DNA of 64,000 bases from CAJJDF01 sp965655625 (GCA_965655625.1 CBFHHA010000008.1:1-64000), one strand, 5' to 3'; positions 54,015 to 63,720 are shown, counted from the first letter of the stretch. Notes: generated from the sequence alone by a model not told the origin. Program-made: numbers and translations.

Positions 54015-54821
54015 TTATTTGTTTACACTACCTATAGCCTTATAAAAATCTTTTTCGTTGAATTTCTCTAATCCTTCATATTCGGCAACTTCCATTTTTT
54101 TTACTTTGTTGTCTTTCCACTTATTTATTATTAAATCACCATAGTTTATGTTGATCGATAAATTTTCTGAATTTTGAAATGTACCCAATTCATAAATGGA
54201 GTATTCAACTGTTGTAGACACCTCAATAAATTTATCATCAGATTCAATTAAATCAATACTTACTAACATTATATTATATCTATCATGGTAATCACCCGTT
54301 AAATTTAATACCCGTTCTTTCGAATAGATTGAGCGGCAATCTATAAAATCATTTATTATAGCTGTATTAAATTTTACTCCTCCTTCTATATAGTGTTTTT
54401 CATTTAATTCAGGCGACAATTCAAGTGAAGAATAAAATTTAGAAACAAATGCCTTTATTTTGCCTTCATCAACTTGAGTTTTTAGTATTTCTATACTATC
54501 AGATTTTAATATTAAATCAGCAACTACTAATTGGTAGTCTTGCTCCAAAGACTTAACTTCCTTTGTTAAAGATTCTATTTTCTCATTGTTCAAGCTTATT
54601 TCACCATTTTTTGATGCATTCTCTTTTTTCAATAAGCTAATTTTAGATTCAAGAGCTATTTTAGTTGTATTAAGTTCTCGATTACTATCAATAGCCTTTA
54701 GTAGTAATGAGTTAATACTATCTAACTTATAAGTTAGAGTTTCTATTTGTTTTTTCTTGCTTTGAGAAAAGGAGATGCTTACACAAATAAACAATAAAGA
54801 GACGGTGATTAATTTTTTCAT
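54015..54821 (-). CDS. Exported coiled-coil protein
   Basis: I take ATG 54819-54821 (MKKLITVSLLF, signal peptide ending SFSQ) as the start; the longer frame adds 20 residues that do not fit a signal peptide. Residues 25-110 form a long coiled coil (LDSINSLLLKAIDSNREL ... LLKKENASKNGEIS). The C-terminal half is alpha/beta. A partial duplicate lies at 53731-53875. Unknown role, perhaps periplasmic structural. Confidence 0.65.
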   Translation of the reverse strand: MKKLITVSLLFICVSISFSQSKKKQIETLTYKLDSINSLLLKAIDSNRELNTTKIALESKISLLKKENASKNGEISLNNEKIESLTKEVKSLEQDYQLVVADLILKSDSIEILKTQVDEGKIKAFVSKFYSSLELSPELNEKHYIEGGVKFNTAIINDFIDCRSIYSKERVLNLTGDYHDRYNIMLVSIDLIESDDKFIEVSTTVEYSIYELGTFQNSENLSININYGDLIINKWKDNKVKKMEVAEYEGLEKFNEKDFYKAIGSVNK

Positions 54822-55015
54822 AATTGTTTTTTTAAAATTAAAGAAATTATTTTGTTTACCAAAGATTAACGCCTCAAACACGTAAAGATTTAAATAACAG
54901 TTTTATAATCTTAAACAATTAAAAAAGTTACACTATAAAAAAGGACACTATAAAAAAAGGATGCAATAAATTAGTTAACAGAATTAAACTAAAAAAAGGA
55001 GGGTAAAATTAGAGT

Positions 55016-55036
55016 GCTGTTCAATAGTTGTTCAAG
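55016..55036. promoter_or_regulatory. Right integrase arm-type sites
   Basis: TGTTCAA occurs twice with an 11-bp period (GCTGTTCAATA then GTTGTTCAAGT), the same arrangement as at 48135-48156 near the other end. This pairing supports arm-type integrase-binding sites. Confidence 0.6.
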
Positions 55037-55045
55037 TTCTAAACT

Positions 55046-55088
55046 AAAAAAACCTCAATTCACTAATAATTAGTAGATTGAGGTTTTC
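55046..55088. terminator. Hairpin next to tRNA-Leu
   Basis: Stem AAACCTCAAT with ATTGAGGTTT. Because it lies inside the element, next to the tRNA 3' end, it probably replaced the original tRNA terminator at 47940-47980. Confidence 0.65.
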
Positions 55089-55089
55089 A

Positions 55090-55113
55090 TTAGTACTCGA
55101 GACGGGACTTGAA
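55090..55113. other. Right attachment site (attR core, 24 bp) within tRNA-Leu
   Basis: Identical to 47978-48001 and overlaps the 3' end of tRNA-Leu, which stays intact. Confidence 0.9.
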
Positions 55114-55177
55114 CCCGTACGTCCCAGAGGACACAAGATTTTAAGTCTTGCGTGTCTACCAATTCCACCACTCGAGC
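55094..55177 (-). tRNA. tRNA-Leu (anticodon TAA)
   Basis: 84 nt without CCA. The acceptor stem GCTCGAG pairs with CTCGAGT, the anticodon loop is CTTAAAA (anticodon TAA), and the variable arm is long as expected for Leu. It is the integration target of the neighbouring element. Confidence 0.95.
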
Positions 55178-55263
55178 ATCTCTAGTCCCGAATAATCGGG
55201 GCTAGATTCACAATACTTCTGCCGACATGCAGAAGCTGTGGTTTGGCATCTTAAATATATAAG

Positions 55264-55335
55264 AGCGAAAGACGGGATTCAAACCCGCGACCCTCACCTT
55301 GGCAAGGTGATGCTCTATCACTGAGCTACTTTCGC
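55264..55335 (-). tRNA. tRNA-Gly (anticodon GCC)
   Basis: 72 nt. Acceptor stem GCGAAAG with CTTTCGC, anticodon loop TTGCCAA (GCC), standard T-loop. It lies 86 bp upstream of tRNA-Leu, probably co-transcribed. Confidence 0.95.
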
Positions 55336-55398
55336 TTTTTTCGCTTTGAACGGATGCAAAACTACACATTTTTTCTATTTATAAAAAAATTGTGAGTA

Positions 55399-56670
55399 TT
55401 ATTTCTTGTATTCTGTGATTGTTTTTTTAATTATATCTATACACTCCATCAATTGGTCTTTAGAAATAACTAAAGGTGGAGCAAAACGAATAATATTTCC
55501 ATGAGTCGGTTTAGCTAACAGTCCATTGTCACTTAGTTTCATACAAATATTCCAGGCTGTTTGACTAGTTTCGGTATCGTTAATAACGATTGCATTCAAC
55601 AATCCTTTACCTCTCACTAGTGTTACAAGATTGTTTGTAGCAATAAACTTTTCCAGCTCCGATCTAAAAATATTTCCTAACTCAAAAGCTCGTTCTGATA
55701 GTTTTTCTTCTTTTACCACTTCCAAAGCTGCAACTGCAACTTCACACGCCAAAGGATTTCCTCCATAGGTCGAACCATGTTCTCCCGGCTTAATAGACAG
55801 CATCACTTCATCATCTGCCAACACAGCCGAAACAGGCATCGCTCCTCCAGACAAGGCTTTTCCTAAAATTAAAATATCTGCGCGTGTTTGTTTTTTATCT
55901 TCACAAAAACTAGAGCAGTTACAATTTCCACAAGTAGCCAATAATTTTCCTGTTCGTGCAATCCCTGTTTGAACTTCATCGGCAATAAACAAGGCTTCGT
56001 TGTCTTTACAAATTTGGTAACAATCACTTAGGTAATTTTCATCGGGAACTACTACTCCGGCTTCTCCTTGAATAGGCTCTACCATGAACCCTACCACATT
56101 CGAGTTATTAGCAAAGGCGTCTTTCAGAGCGTTCACATCGTTGTAAGGAACTCTAATAAAACCTGGTGTAAATGGGCCAAAACCGGTGTAGGAATCTGGA
56201 TCACTTGAAAAAGAAACGATAGTAGTTGTACGACCATGAAAGTTTTGATCACATACAATTATTTGTGCCTGATTCTCAGGAATATTCTTGTGGGTGTAAG
56301 CCCATTTTCTAGCCAATTTAATGGCTGTCTCCACAGCCTCGGCGCCAGTGTTCATTGGCAAAACCTTGTCATACCCGAAATACTCGCTCATGTATTTGGA
56401 AAACTTCCCCAACGAAGTATTGTAAAAAGCTCTAGAAGTAAGGGTTAGTTTTTGGGCCTGATCTACTAATACTTTTGTGATTTTTGGGTGACAATGCCCT
56501 TGATTTACAGCAGAATACGCTGATAAAAAATCAAAATACTTTTTACCCTCTGCATCCCATACAAATACTCCTTCACCTTTATCCAACACTACAGGAAGCG
56601 GGTGATAGTTATGAGCTCCATATTTATCTTCTAAAGAAATTGACTCTGCTGATGTTATTGTTTTATTCAT
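55399..56670 (-). CDS. rocD: Ornithine--oxo-acid transaminase
   Basis: 423 residues, PLP-dependent class III aminotransferase. PLP-binding Lys271 is in LILGKALSGG, with YGAHNYHPLPVV and TGAEAVETAIKLARKWAY as family signatures. It converts ornithine and 2-oxoglutarate to glutamate semialdehyde and glutamate in arginine catabolism. An insertion at 247-256 (CGNCNCSSFC) carries four Cys. A terminator lies upstream at 56757. Confidence 0.95.
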   Translation of the reverse strand: MNKTITSAESISLEDKYGAHNYHPLPVVLDKGEGVFVWDAEGKKYFDFLSAYSAVNQGHCHPKITKVLVDQAQKLTLTSRAFYNTSLGKFSKYMSEYFGYDKVLPMNTGAEAVETAIKLARKWAYTHKNIPENQAQIIVCDQNFHGRTTTIVSFSSDPDSYTGFGPFTPGFIRVPYNDVNALKDAFANNSNVVGFMVEPIQGEAGVVVPDENYLSDCYQICKDNEALFIADEVQTGIARTGKLLATCGNCNCSSFCEDKKQTRADILILGKALSGGAMPVSAVLADDEVMLSIKPGEHGSTYGGNPLACEVAVAALEVVKEEKLSERAFELGNIFRSELEKFIATNNLVTLVRGKGLLNAIVINDTETSQTAWNICMKLSDNGLLAKPTHGNIIRFAPPLVISKDQLMECIDIIKKTITEYKK

Positions 56671-56756
56671 AATATGAATTAATTCGAAATTTGATTAGGA
56701 ATCTAAAGTATAAAAATCCCAAAGAACAATCAAACATACGAACCATTATCCCAAAA

Positions 56757-56795
56757 AATGCCGCCTCAAAATAATGAGGCGGCATTTTTTATTTT
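56757..56795. terminator. Bidirectional hairpin terminator
   Basis: Stem ATGCCGCCTCA paired with TGAGGCGGCAT, flanked by A- and T-runs. It lies in the 430-bp gap upstream of rocD and the patatin gene, which are divergent, so the gene it terminates is unclear. Confidence 0.8.
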
Positions 56796-57098
56796 TGTTA
56801 GATAGTAATGTTTTCTATGATTCAGATTTTTAAAGTTTTTAAACCAAAAATCCTTTCCAAAAGTATTTCCTTTTATGAGTTTCCAACGAAGAGATAGTTT
56901 TATTCTGCTTAAGATGCAGGTTTCCTTTATTTAAATGCATATCATACCCTTACTTCATTTAACAAAACAATGATTTAGAAGAAGATAATAAACTTTAATT
57001 ACCTGCAAACAACACAATTCACTCTATAAATTTGGTCTGTTTTATGTGAAAACGATAAAGCAATTTAGTAGATACTAAAATTTTCACTACATTCAAGA

Positions 57099-58001
57099 AT
57101 GAAAGCATTAGTCATCTCGGGAGGAGGTAGCAAAGGGGCTTTTGCCGGAGGCATAGCTCAATACCTCATTGAAGAAAAGCAGCAAAAGTATGACATTTTT
57201 GTAGGCTCTTCTACCGGCAGTTTATTGGTTCCTTTATTGGCCTCTAACAATGTCCTGAAAGCAAAAAAAGTATATACTGAAATAAAAAATTCGGATATTT
57301 TTTCTCTAAGTCCATACAAACTAAAAAAAAGAAGGGGAATAGAATTTATTCGAATGCATCACTTAAATGTTTTAAGGTCGTTTTTGCGAGGCAATAAAAC
57401 ATTTGGCTCCTCCAAAAACCTTAGAAAAACCATTGAACAAAATTTTTCTAAAACCGACTTTGATTTCATCAGACAGAAAAAAATCGATGTCGTAGTTACC
57501 GTCTCTAATTTATCTACTCAAGAACTTGAGTACAAATCTATTCACGATTATTCCTACAGTGATTTTTGTGATTGGATTTGGGCGTCTGCTAACTTTGTTC
57601 CTTTCATGAGTTTGATGATAAAAAACAACATGGAATATGGAGATGGAGGATTTGGAAACAATATTCCTGTACAAGCAGCTATTGATGCTGGAGCTACAGA
57701 AGTTGATGTAATTATTCTTGATCCGATAAATCGACTAACTAACAAAATAAAATCAACTAACGCCTTTGATTTAACTTTTAAATTACTGGACTACTTACTG
57801 GAACAAAACAACCAAAGTAAGCTGGAAATTTCGAAACTAAAAGCTCAGTACAAAAAAGTAAAAATCAATCGATTTCACACCCCAACCCAACTGACAGAAA
57901 ACTCACTTATTTTCAATCAAAAAAAGATGAAAAAATGGTGGGCAGAAGGGTATCAATTTGCTAAAAAACAAGGGCCAAAAAAAGCAACCATTATCCCATA
58001 A
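57099..58001 (+). CDS. Patatin-like phospholipase
   Basis: 300 residues. The oxyanion motif GGGSKGAF (residues 8-15), the nucleophile motif GSSTG with Ser38, and the Asp of DGGFGNN form the Ser-Asp dyad of patatins. It is cytoplasmic (no signal peptide) and hydrolyses lipid acyl esters. It has no operon partners; a 123-bp gap separates it from the helicase gene. Confidence 0.9.
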   Translation: MKALVISGGGSKGAFAGGIAQYLIEEKQQKYDIFVGSSTGSLLVPLLASNNVLKAKKVYTEIKNSDIFSLSPYKLKKRRGIEFIRMHHLNVLRSFLRGNKTFGSSKNLRKTIEQNFSKTDFDFIRQKKIDVVVTVSNLSTQELEYKSIHDYSYSDFCDWIWASANFVPFMSLMIKNNMEYGDGGFGNNIPVQAAIDAGATEVDVIILDPINRLTNKIKSTNAFDLTFKLLDYLLEQNNQSKLEISKLKAQYKKVKINRFHTPTQLTENSLIFNQKKMKKWWAEGYQFAKKQGPKKATIIP

Positions 58002-58124
58002 ATCGACATATATTTTTATTCAAAAGAGATTGTTAACATAAATAACACATTTATACTTCGAAGTGTATTGATAAAATTGTATTTTTGAGAAATTCCAATA
58101 CATTTACCACCAACCAAAAACCTT

Positions 58125-60392
58125 ATGGGATATCTTGACGAGCTAAACAGTCAACAATACGAGGCCGTGACCAACACCGAAGGTCCGTGCATGGTAATTG
58201 CTGGAGCTGGCTCAGGAAAAACGAGAGTTCTTACCTACAGAATTGCCCATTTGATTGAGAAAGGCGTGGACCCTTTCAGCATTCTTTCTTTAACTTTTAC
58301 CAATAAAGCGGCCAAAGAAATGAAAGAACGTATCTCAAAAATAATTGGTGGAAATGAAGCAAAAAACTTGTGGATGGGAACTTTTCACTCGGTTTTTGCT
58401 CGAATCCTAAGAACGGAAGCTGAAATAATCGGCTACCCCAAAAACTTTACCATTTACGATACCCAAGACTCAAAAAATCTGCTGAAATCAATCGTAAAGG
58501 AAATGGGACTAGATGAAAAACTATACAAACCTGGAGTGGTTTATGGTAGAATTTCATCTGCAAAAAATAATTTAATTTCTGCGGATAGCTACCTGCAAAA
58601 CGTCACCATTATGGCTGACGACCGAAGCGCTGGCCGCCCACGAATTGGTGAAATATATAAAATCTACCAACGAAGATGCTTCAAAGCTGGAGCCATGGAT
58701 TTTGATGATTTGTTATACAAAACCAACGTATTGTTTCGCGACCATCTGGAGGTATTGTACAAATACCAGCATAGGTTTAAGTACCTGCTTGTGGATGAGT
58801 ACCAAGACACTAACTACTCTCAATATTTGATTGTAAAAAAATTGGCCTCCGCGACTGAAAATTTAGTTGTTGTTGGAGATGACGCCCAAAGTATTTATGC
58901 TTTTAGGGGAGCAAACATTCAAAACATATTAAATTTCAAAAAAGATTACCCTGATTATAAATTATTCAAACTAGAGCAAAACTACCGATCTACGAAAGTC
59001 ATTGTGCAGGCTGCCAATAGTATCATAAAAAAGAACAAAGACCAAATTGAAAAAAAGGTTTGGACTGATAACGACCAAGGTGATAAAATAAAAATAGTGC
59101 GAACATTGTCCGACAATGAAGAGGGCAAAGTAACCGCACATTCAATTTTTGACATCAAGCAGAATAATGCAGCCGCAAACAGTGATTTTGCTATCCTTTA
59201 CAGAACCAATGCTCAATCACGTTCGTTTGAAGAAGCATTAAGAAGACTGAATATTCCCTACAGAATATATGGCGGACTCTCTTTTTACCAGCGGAAAGAA
59301 ATAAAAGACCTCCTCTCCTATTTCAGATTGATTGCCAATCACAATGATGAAGAAGCATTCAAAAGAGTAATAAACTACCCAAAAAGAGGAATAGGAAAAA
59401 CAAGTATTGAGTCCCTTACCATTGTCTCTAATGAGGAAAATAAAACCTTGTGGGAGGTAGCTAATAATTTGGCAGGCAATGGAGTTAAAATAAACTCGGG
59501 TACTCAACGAAAAATAACAGATTTCTGTACAATGATACAGAGTTTCAGTGTGAGGCTGGACAAAGAAAATGCTTTCGATTTAGCAAAAGAAATCGCTACT
59601 TCAACAGGCATCATGCGTGATTTACATGCCGACAAAACTCCAGAAGGAGTAAGTAGATATGACAACATTCAGGAGTTACTGAACGGAATCTCTGAGTTTG
59701 TAGCAAAAAATCAAACGGAAGAAAATCTTCCTACATTAAGTGACTTCTTATTGGATGTTGCCTTATTGACCGATGCCGACAACGATGATAAAGAAGACAA
59801 CAATAAGGTGGTAATGATGACAATTCATGCTGCAAAAGGACTGGAGTTCCCTTACGTTTACATTGTAGGAATGGAAGAGAATTTATTCCCTTCTCAGATG
59901 TCGTTGACTACACGAAACGACTTGGAAGAAGAACGAAGACTTTTTTATGTAGCGCTAACTAGAGCAGAAAAGAAAGCTACACTCTCTTATGCTACTAGCC
60001 GCTACAGATGGGGAAGTTTAATCTCATGTGAACCCAGTAGATTTTTAGAAGAAATAGACGAAGAATTTATAGATGAAGAAACTCCCATGCCTAGCGCACC
60101 CTTAAGATCTTCTGTAGATAGAAAGGCTGGATTTGAAATGAAGTTTAACAAACCCATGCAGGAAAAACAACTTAGCCAAATGAAAAAAGTTTCTTCTGCT
60201 GCCACTGCAGGTGGCGGATCAGACAATAAAGAAATCGTGGTTGGAGTGAATGTACGCCATGCAAAATTTGGAAAAGGAAAGATAATAAACATAGAAGGAG
60301 CTCACCCGAATAGAAAGGCAACTGCCTTTTTCCCTTCGGTTGGGCAAAAACAGCTTTTGCTGAAATTCGCCAAGCTAGAAATAATTGATTAA
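58125..60392 (+). CDS. pcrA: UvrD/PcrA-type ATP-dependent DNA helicase
   Basis: 755 residues, superfamily 1A. The Walker A motif AGAGSGKT is at residues 26-33, with VDEYQDTN (motif II), GDDAQSIYAFRGA, and a C-terminal LTIHAAKGLEFPYVY-like segment. It unwinds DNA in repair and replication, 3'-5'. The C-terminal tail (GVNVRHAKFGKGKIINIEGA) fits the Tudor-like fold of PcrA and UvrD. It is followed by DUF4290 at 11 bp. Confidence 0.9.
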   Translation: MGYLDELNSQQYEAVTNTEGPCMVIAGAGSGKTRVLTYRIAHLIEKGVDPFSILSLTFTNKAAKEMKERISKIIGGNEAKNLWMGTFHSVFARILRTEAEIIGYPKNFTIYDTQDSKNLLKSIVKEMGLDEKLYKPGVVYGRISSAKNNLISADSYLQNVTIMADDRSAGRPRIGEIYKIYQRRCFKAGAMDFDDLLYKTNVLFRDHLEVLYKYQHRFKYLLVDEYQDTNYSQYLIVKKLASATENLVVVGDDAQSIYAFRGANIQNILNFKKDYPDYKLFKLEQNYRSTKVIVQAANSIIKKNKDQIEKKVWTDNDQGDKIKIVRTLSDNEEGKVTAHSIFDIKQNNAAANSDFAILYRTNAQSRSFEEALRRLNIPYRIYGGLSFYQRKEIKDLLSYFRLIANHNDEEAFKRVINYPKRGIGKTSIESLTIVSNEENKTLWEVANNLAGNGVKINSGTQRKITDFCTMIQSFSVRLDKENAFDLAKEIATSTGIMRDLHADKTPEGVSRYDNIQELLNGISEFVAKNQTEENLPTLSDFLLDVALLTDADNDDKEDNNKVVMMTIHAAKGLEFPYVYIVGMEENLFPSQMSLTTRNDLEEERRLFYVALTRAEKKATLSYATSRYRWGSLISCEPSRFLEEIDEEFIDEETPMPSAPLRSSVDRKAGFEMKFNKPMQEKQLSQMKKVSSAATAGGGSDNKEIVVGVNVRHAKFGKGKIINIEGAHPNRKATAFFPSVGQKQLLLKFAKLEIID

Positions 60393-60403
60393 AAACAACA
60401 TAT

Positions 60404-61060
60404 ATGTCAGAAGGACTAGAATATAATACTTCGAGAGAAGAACTAAAGATACCGGAGTACGGAAGAAATGTGAGAAACATGGTAGAATATGCCATCAGTG
60501 TAAGCGACCGGGAAGAAAGACAAAAGGTTGCAAATGCCATTATATCTGTAATGGGACAACTAAATCCTCATCTCCGTGATATTACTGATTTTACCCACAA
60601 ACTTTGGGATCATTTATTTATAATTTCTGAGAACAAACTGGACGTAGATTCTCCCTATCCAAAACCAGAATTGGAAGAAGCCACCAGAAAGCCAGAAAAA
60701 ATGAATTACTCTGAAGGGAAAAGAAAAATCAAATACGCCTACTACGGTAAAACTGTTTCCCTATTTATAAGAGAAGCTATTTCCAAAGAAGATGAAAAGG
60801 AAAAAGAAATTTTGGTGGAGGCAATTGCCAACTTAATGAAAAAACTTTTTATTACCTGGAACAAAGACTTTGTAGAAGACGAGGTTATCTGGAGACATCT
60901 TGATGAATTATCAAATGGAAAACTAATACCTAACAAAGAAAAACCACTTACTTCTGTTGAAGAATTGGCTAAATCGATACCAAAGGTAAAGCCAATGAAA
61001 AACAACAGAAAAAAAGGTAAAAAACAAACAAACGGGAAACATAGATTTTCAAAAAAATAA
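60404..61060 (+). CDS. DUF4290 protein
   Basis: 218 residues, with the typical start MSEGLEYNTSREELKIPEYGRN and MGQLNPHLRDITDFTHKLWDH. It is a Bacteroidota-specific family of unknown role that usually sits beside murA, as here. The C-terminal Lys/Asn-rich tail is probably disordered. Co-transcription with pcrA and murA is likely (11- and 5-bp gaps). Confidence 0.85.
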   Translation: MSEGLEYNTSREELKIPEYGRNVRNMVEYAISVSDREERQKVANAIISVMGQLNPHLRDITDFTHKLWDHLFIISENKLDVDSPYPKPELEEATRKPEKMNYSEGKRKIKYAYYGKTVSLFIREAISKEDEKEKEILVEAIANLMKKLFITWNKDFVEDEVIWRHLDELSNGKLIPNKEKPLTSVEELAKSIPKVKPMKNNRKKGKKQTNGKHRFSKK

Positions 61061-61065
61061 AAAAT

Positions 61066-62370
61066 ATGAACATTTTTGAAATAAACGGAGGTAAAAAATT
61101 AAGTGGAGAGTTAGTTCCACAAGGAGCAAAAAACGAAGCATTACAAGTATTGTGCGCTGTACTTCTTACGCCAGAGAAAGTAATCATAGACAACGTACCA
61201 AATATTATTGATGTAAATAAATTGATCGATTTACTTTCCTCAATGGGAGTGAAAGTAGAAAAACTAGGTAACGAAAAATACTCTTTTCAGGCGAACGAAG
61301 TTGACGTAGATTACCTTATTTCCGAGGAATTTAAAGAAAAAGGATCCAGTTTGAGAGGATCTATCATGATATTAGGACCACTTTTGGCAAGATTTGGAAA
61401 AGGCTACATGCCAAAACCAGGCGGAGACAAAATTGGAAGAAGAAGACTAGACACTCATTTTATTGGTTTCGAAAAATTGGGTGCAAATTTTCATTATGAC
61501 AGCAAAAAATTCTTCTATGAAGTAAAAGCTGACAGACTGAAAGGAACTTACATGCACTTGGATGAAGCCTCGGTAACAGGAACGGCAAACATTGTAATGG
61601 CCGCAGCCTTGGCAGAGGGCACAACCACTATTTACAATGCGGCTTGCGAACCATACTTACAACAGTTGTGTAAAATGATCAATGCGATGGGAGGAAAAAT
61701 CTCAGGTATAGGATCCAACATGATTGTGATAGAAGGAGTTGACGAACTAAGTGGATGCGAACATAGAATCCTACCTGACATGATTGAGATAGGAAGTTTT
61801 ATTGGGCTTGCAGCTATGACTGGATCTGAAATTACGATAAAAAACGTGTCGTATCCAGATTTGGGAATAATTCCAGATACTTTCAGAAAATTAGGAATTA
61901 AGATTGAACTCAAGGGTGATGATTTGTTTATTCCATCTCAAGATCACTACGAAATTGAGTCCTACATTGACGGAAGCATCATGACAATTTCTGATGCACC
62001 TTGGCCAGGTTTCACTCCAGATTTATTGAGCATTATTTTAGTTGTCGCGACACAGGCGAGAGGAAGCGTGTTGATTCACCAAAAAATGTTTGAAAGCAGA
62101 TTATTCTTTGTAGATAAATTGATAGACATGGGTGCGAAAATTATATTGTGCGACCCGCACAGAGCCACAGTAATTGGCATTGACAAAGAATACCCATTAA
62201 GAGGAATTAGTATGAGCTCGCCAGATATTAGAGCAGGTGTCTCTTTGCTAATCGCAGCACTCTCGGCCGAAGGAAAAAGTCAAATCAGCAATATCTCACA
62301 AATAGATAGAGGATACCAAAACATAGACACACGACTCAAAAATATTGGAGCTGATATAACTAGGCTATAA
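61066..62370 (+). CDS. murA: UDP-N-acetylglucosamine 1-carboxyvinyltransferase
   Basis: 434 residues, first committed step of peptidoglycan synthesis, transferring enolpyruvate to UDP-GlcNAc. The catalytic loop is PGGDKIGRRRLDTH where E. coli has PGGC; the catalytic Cys is replaced by Asp121, as in M. tuberculosis and Chlamydia MurA, which are insensitive to fosfomycin. Lys22 (in AKNEAL) is kept. Overlap-free operon with DUF4290. Confidence 0.95.
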   Translation: MNIFEINGGKKLSGELVPQGAKNEALQVLCAVLLTPEKVIIDNVPNIIDVNKLIDLLSSMGVKVEKLGNEKYSFQANEVDVDYLISEEFKEKGSSLRGSIMILGPLLARFGKGYMPKPGGDKIGRRRLDTHFIGFEKLGANFHYDSKKFFYEVKADRLKGTYMHLDEASVTGTANIVMAAALAEGTTTIYNAACEPYLQQLCKMINAMGGKISGIGSNMIVIEGVDELSGCEHRILPDMIEIGSFIGLAAMTGSEITIKNVSYPDLGIIPDTFRKLGIKIELKGDDLFIPSQDHYEIESYIDGSIMTISDAPWPGFTPDLLSIILVVATQARGSVLIHQKMFESRLFFVDKLIDMGAKIILCDPHRATVIGIDKEYPLRGISMSSPDIRAGVSLLIAALSAEGKSQISNISQIDRGYQNIDTRLKNIGADITRL

Positions 62371-62426
62371 ACTGGCACTATTGTTGCTTCTTGAGGAAGC
62401 ATAAACACTATGATTTAACACACATT

Positions 62427-62984
62427 ATGAAAAAAATATTATTTACACTAGCTCTTGTTGGCGCAGGATTCGTTCTCTCTAGCTTTACCGAACACAAAGT
62501 TGCACGGAAAAGTAGTGTATTTGTAACAGATACCGGAATAGAAATTGGCGACTTAGCTCCAGAATTAGAGTTTAATAATCCAGATGGAAAATCAATTAAA
62601 CTCTCCTCATTGAGAGGCAAGTATGTTTTGATTGATTTTTGGGCAAGCTGGTGCGGACCGTGTCGAAAAGAGAATCCCAATTTAGTAAATGCCTACGAAA
62701 AATATAAAAAGGCCACTTTTCACAAAGGGAAAGGCTTTGAAATTTACAGTGTGTCGTTAGATACAGACAAGGCTAAATGGAATACTGCCATAGACAAGGA
62801 CAACCTTTCGTGGAAGTTTCATGTAAGTGACTTGAAAGGATGGAACTCTGCGGCAGCAAGATTATACAAAATCAACTCTATTCCGCAAAGTTTCTTGCTA
62901 GACCCGAATGGAAAAATCATAGCTAAAAACTTACGAGGCATAAAACTACATACAACTTTAGATAAGTATGTGAAGAAGTTTTAG
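62427..62984 (+). CDS. TlpA-like thioredoxin family protein, exported
   Basis: ATG 62427 (MKKILFTLALVGAGFVL) gives a signal peptide; an in-frame TTG 36 bp upstream is a less likely start. Active-site motif WASWCGPC, and IDFWASWCGPCRKENPNLVNAYEKY and IPQSFLLDPNGKI are typical of TlpA/ResA thiol-disulfide oxidoreductases. It likely reduces disulfides in the periplasm. It follows murA. Confidence 0.85.
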   Translation: MKKILFTLALVGAGFVLSSFTEHKVARKSSVFVTDTGIEIGDLAPELEFNNPDGKSIKLSSLRGKYVLIDFWASWCGPCRKENPNLVNAYEKYKKATFHKGKGFEIYSVSLDTDKAKWNTAIDKDNLSWKFHVSDLKGWNSAAARLYKINSIPQSFLLDPNGKIIAKNLRGIKLHTTLDKYVKKF

Positions 62985-63002
62985 GAATTAAATCGAACTA
63001 CA

Positions 63003-63047
63003 AAAGCCTATTAATCTGTCAGGAAACTGCCAAATTAATAGGCATTT
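63003..63047 (+). terminator. Terminator after the TlpA-like gene
   Basis: Stem GCCTATTAAT with ATTAATAGGC, followed by a T-run. Confidence 0.75.
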
Positions 63048-63083
63048 TTAATTATTCTATGTCAGTTTGACTTAGATTTGTAA

Positions 63084-63692
63084 ATGGCAAAAAAATTGAA
63101 TGTGTTCAAACGAAAAAATAAAAGAGGAAACATGAATAGTGAAAACGAATCAAGAGAAGAATTGAACGAAGAGAATATTGCGGAAGAGACCGTTCAAAAC
63201 GAAGAAGGGACGACTGAGGAAACAACTCAAGAGTCCGAAAAAAGCGAATTGGAACTAGCCCAAGAAGCGGCAGCGGCAGCAAATGACAAATACTTAAGAC
63301 TCTATTCGGAGTTTGACAATTTTAGAAGAAGAACTGCAAAAGAAAAGTTGGACATTATTAAGTCTGCCAGCGAAGACGTTATTAAGAATATGCTACCTAT
63401 CGTAGACGATTTTCAGCGAGCGATGACGCACAACACCGAAGTGCAAGACCCAGAAAGTCTTAAACAGGGCTTTGAATTGATTTACAACAAATTACTAAAG
63501 TCTCTTGAAGCCAAAGGTCTTAAACCAATCGAAGCGGCAGGAGAAGTATTTAACGCAGACATACATGAAGCTATCACCAATATTCCTGCACCAAGTGAGG
63601 ATATGAAAGGAAAAATAGTAGATGTGGTGGAACAAGGGTACTATTTGGGTGAAAAAATTATACGATTTCCCAAAGTAGTCGTGGGGCAGTAA
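63084..63692 (+). CDS. grpE: GrpE, nucleotide exchange factor for DnaK
   Basis: 202 residues. An acidic N-terminal tail leads into the dimerising helix and the GrpE signature ANDKYLRLYSEFDNFRRRTAKEK, ending GYYLGEKIIRFPKVVVGQ. It is followed by dnaJ at 28 bp, the usual heat-shock pairing. Confidence 0.95.
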   Translation: MAKKLNVFKRKNKRGNMNSENESREELNEENIAEETVQNEEGTTEETTQESEKSELELAQEAAAAANDKYLRLYSEFDNFRRRTAKEKLDIIKSASEDVIKNMLPIVDDFQRAMTHNTEVQDPESLKQGFELIYNKLLKSLEAKGLKPIEAAGEVFNADIHEAITNIPAPSEDMKGKIVDVVEQGYYLGEKIIRFPKVVVGQ

Positions 63693-63720
63693 GTCTCGAA
63701 CAAAACAAAACAACAAAACA

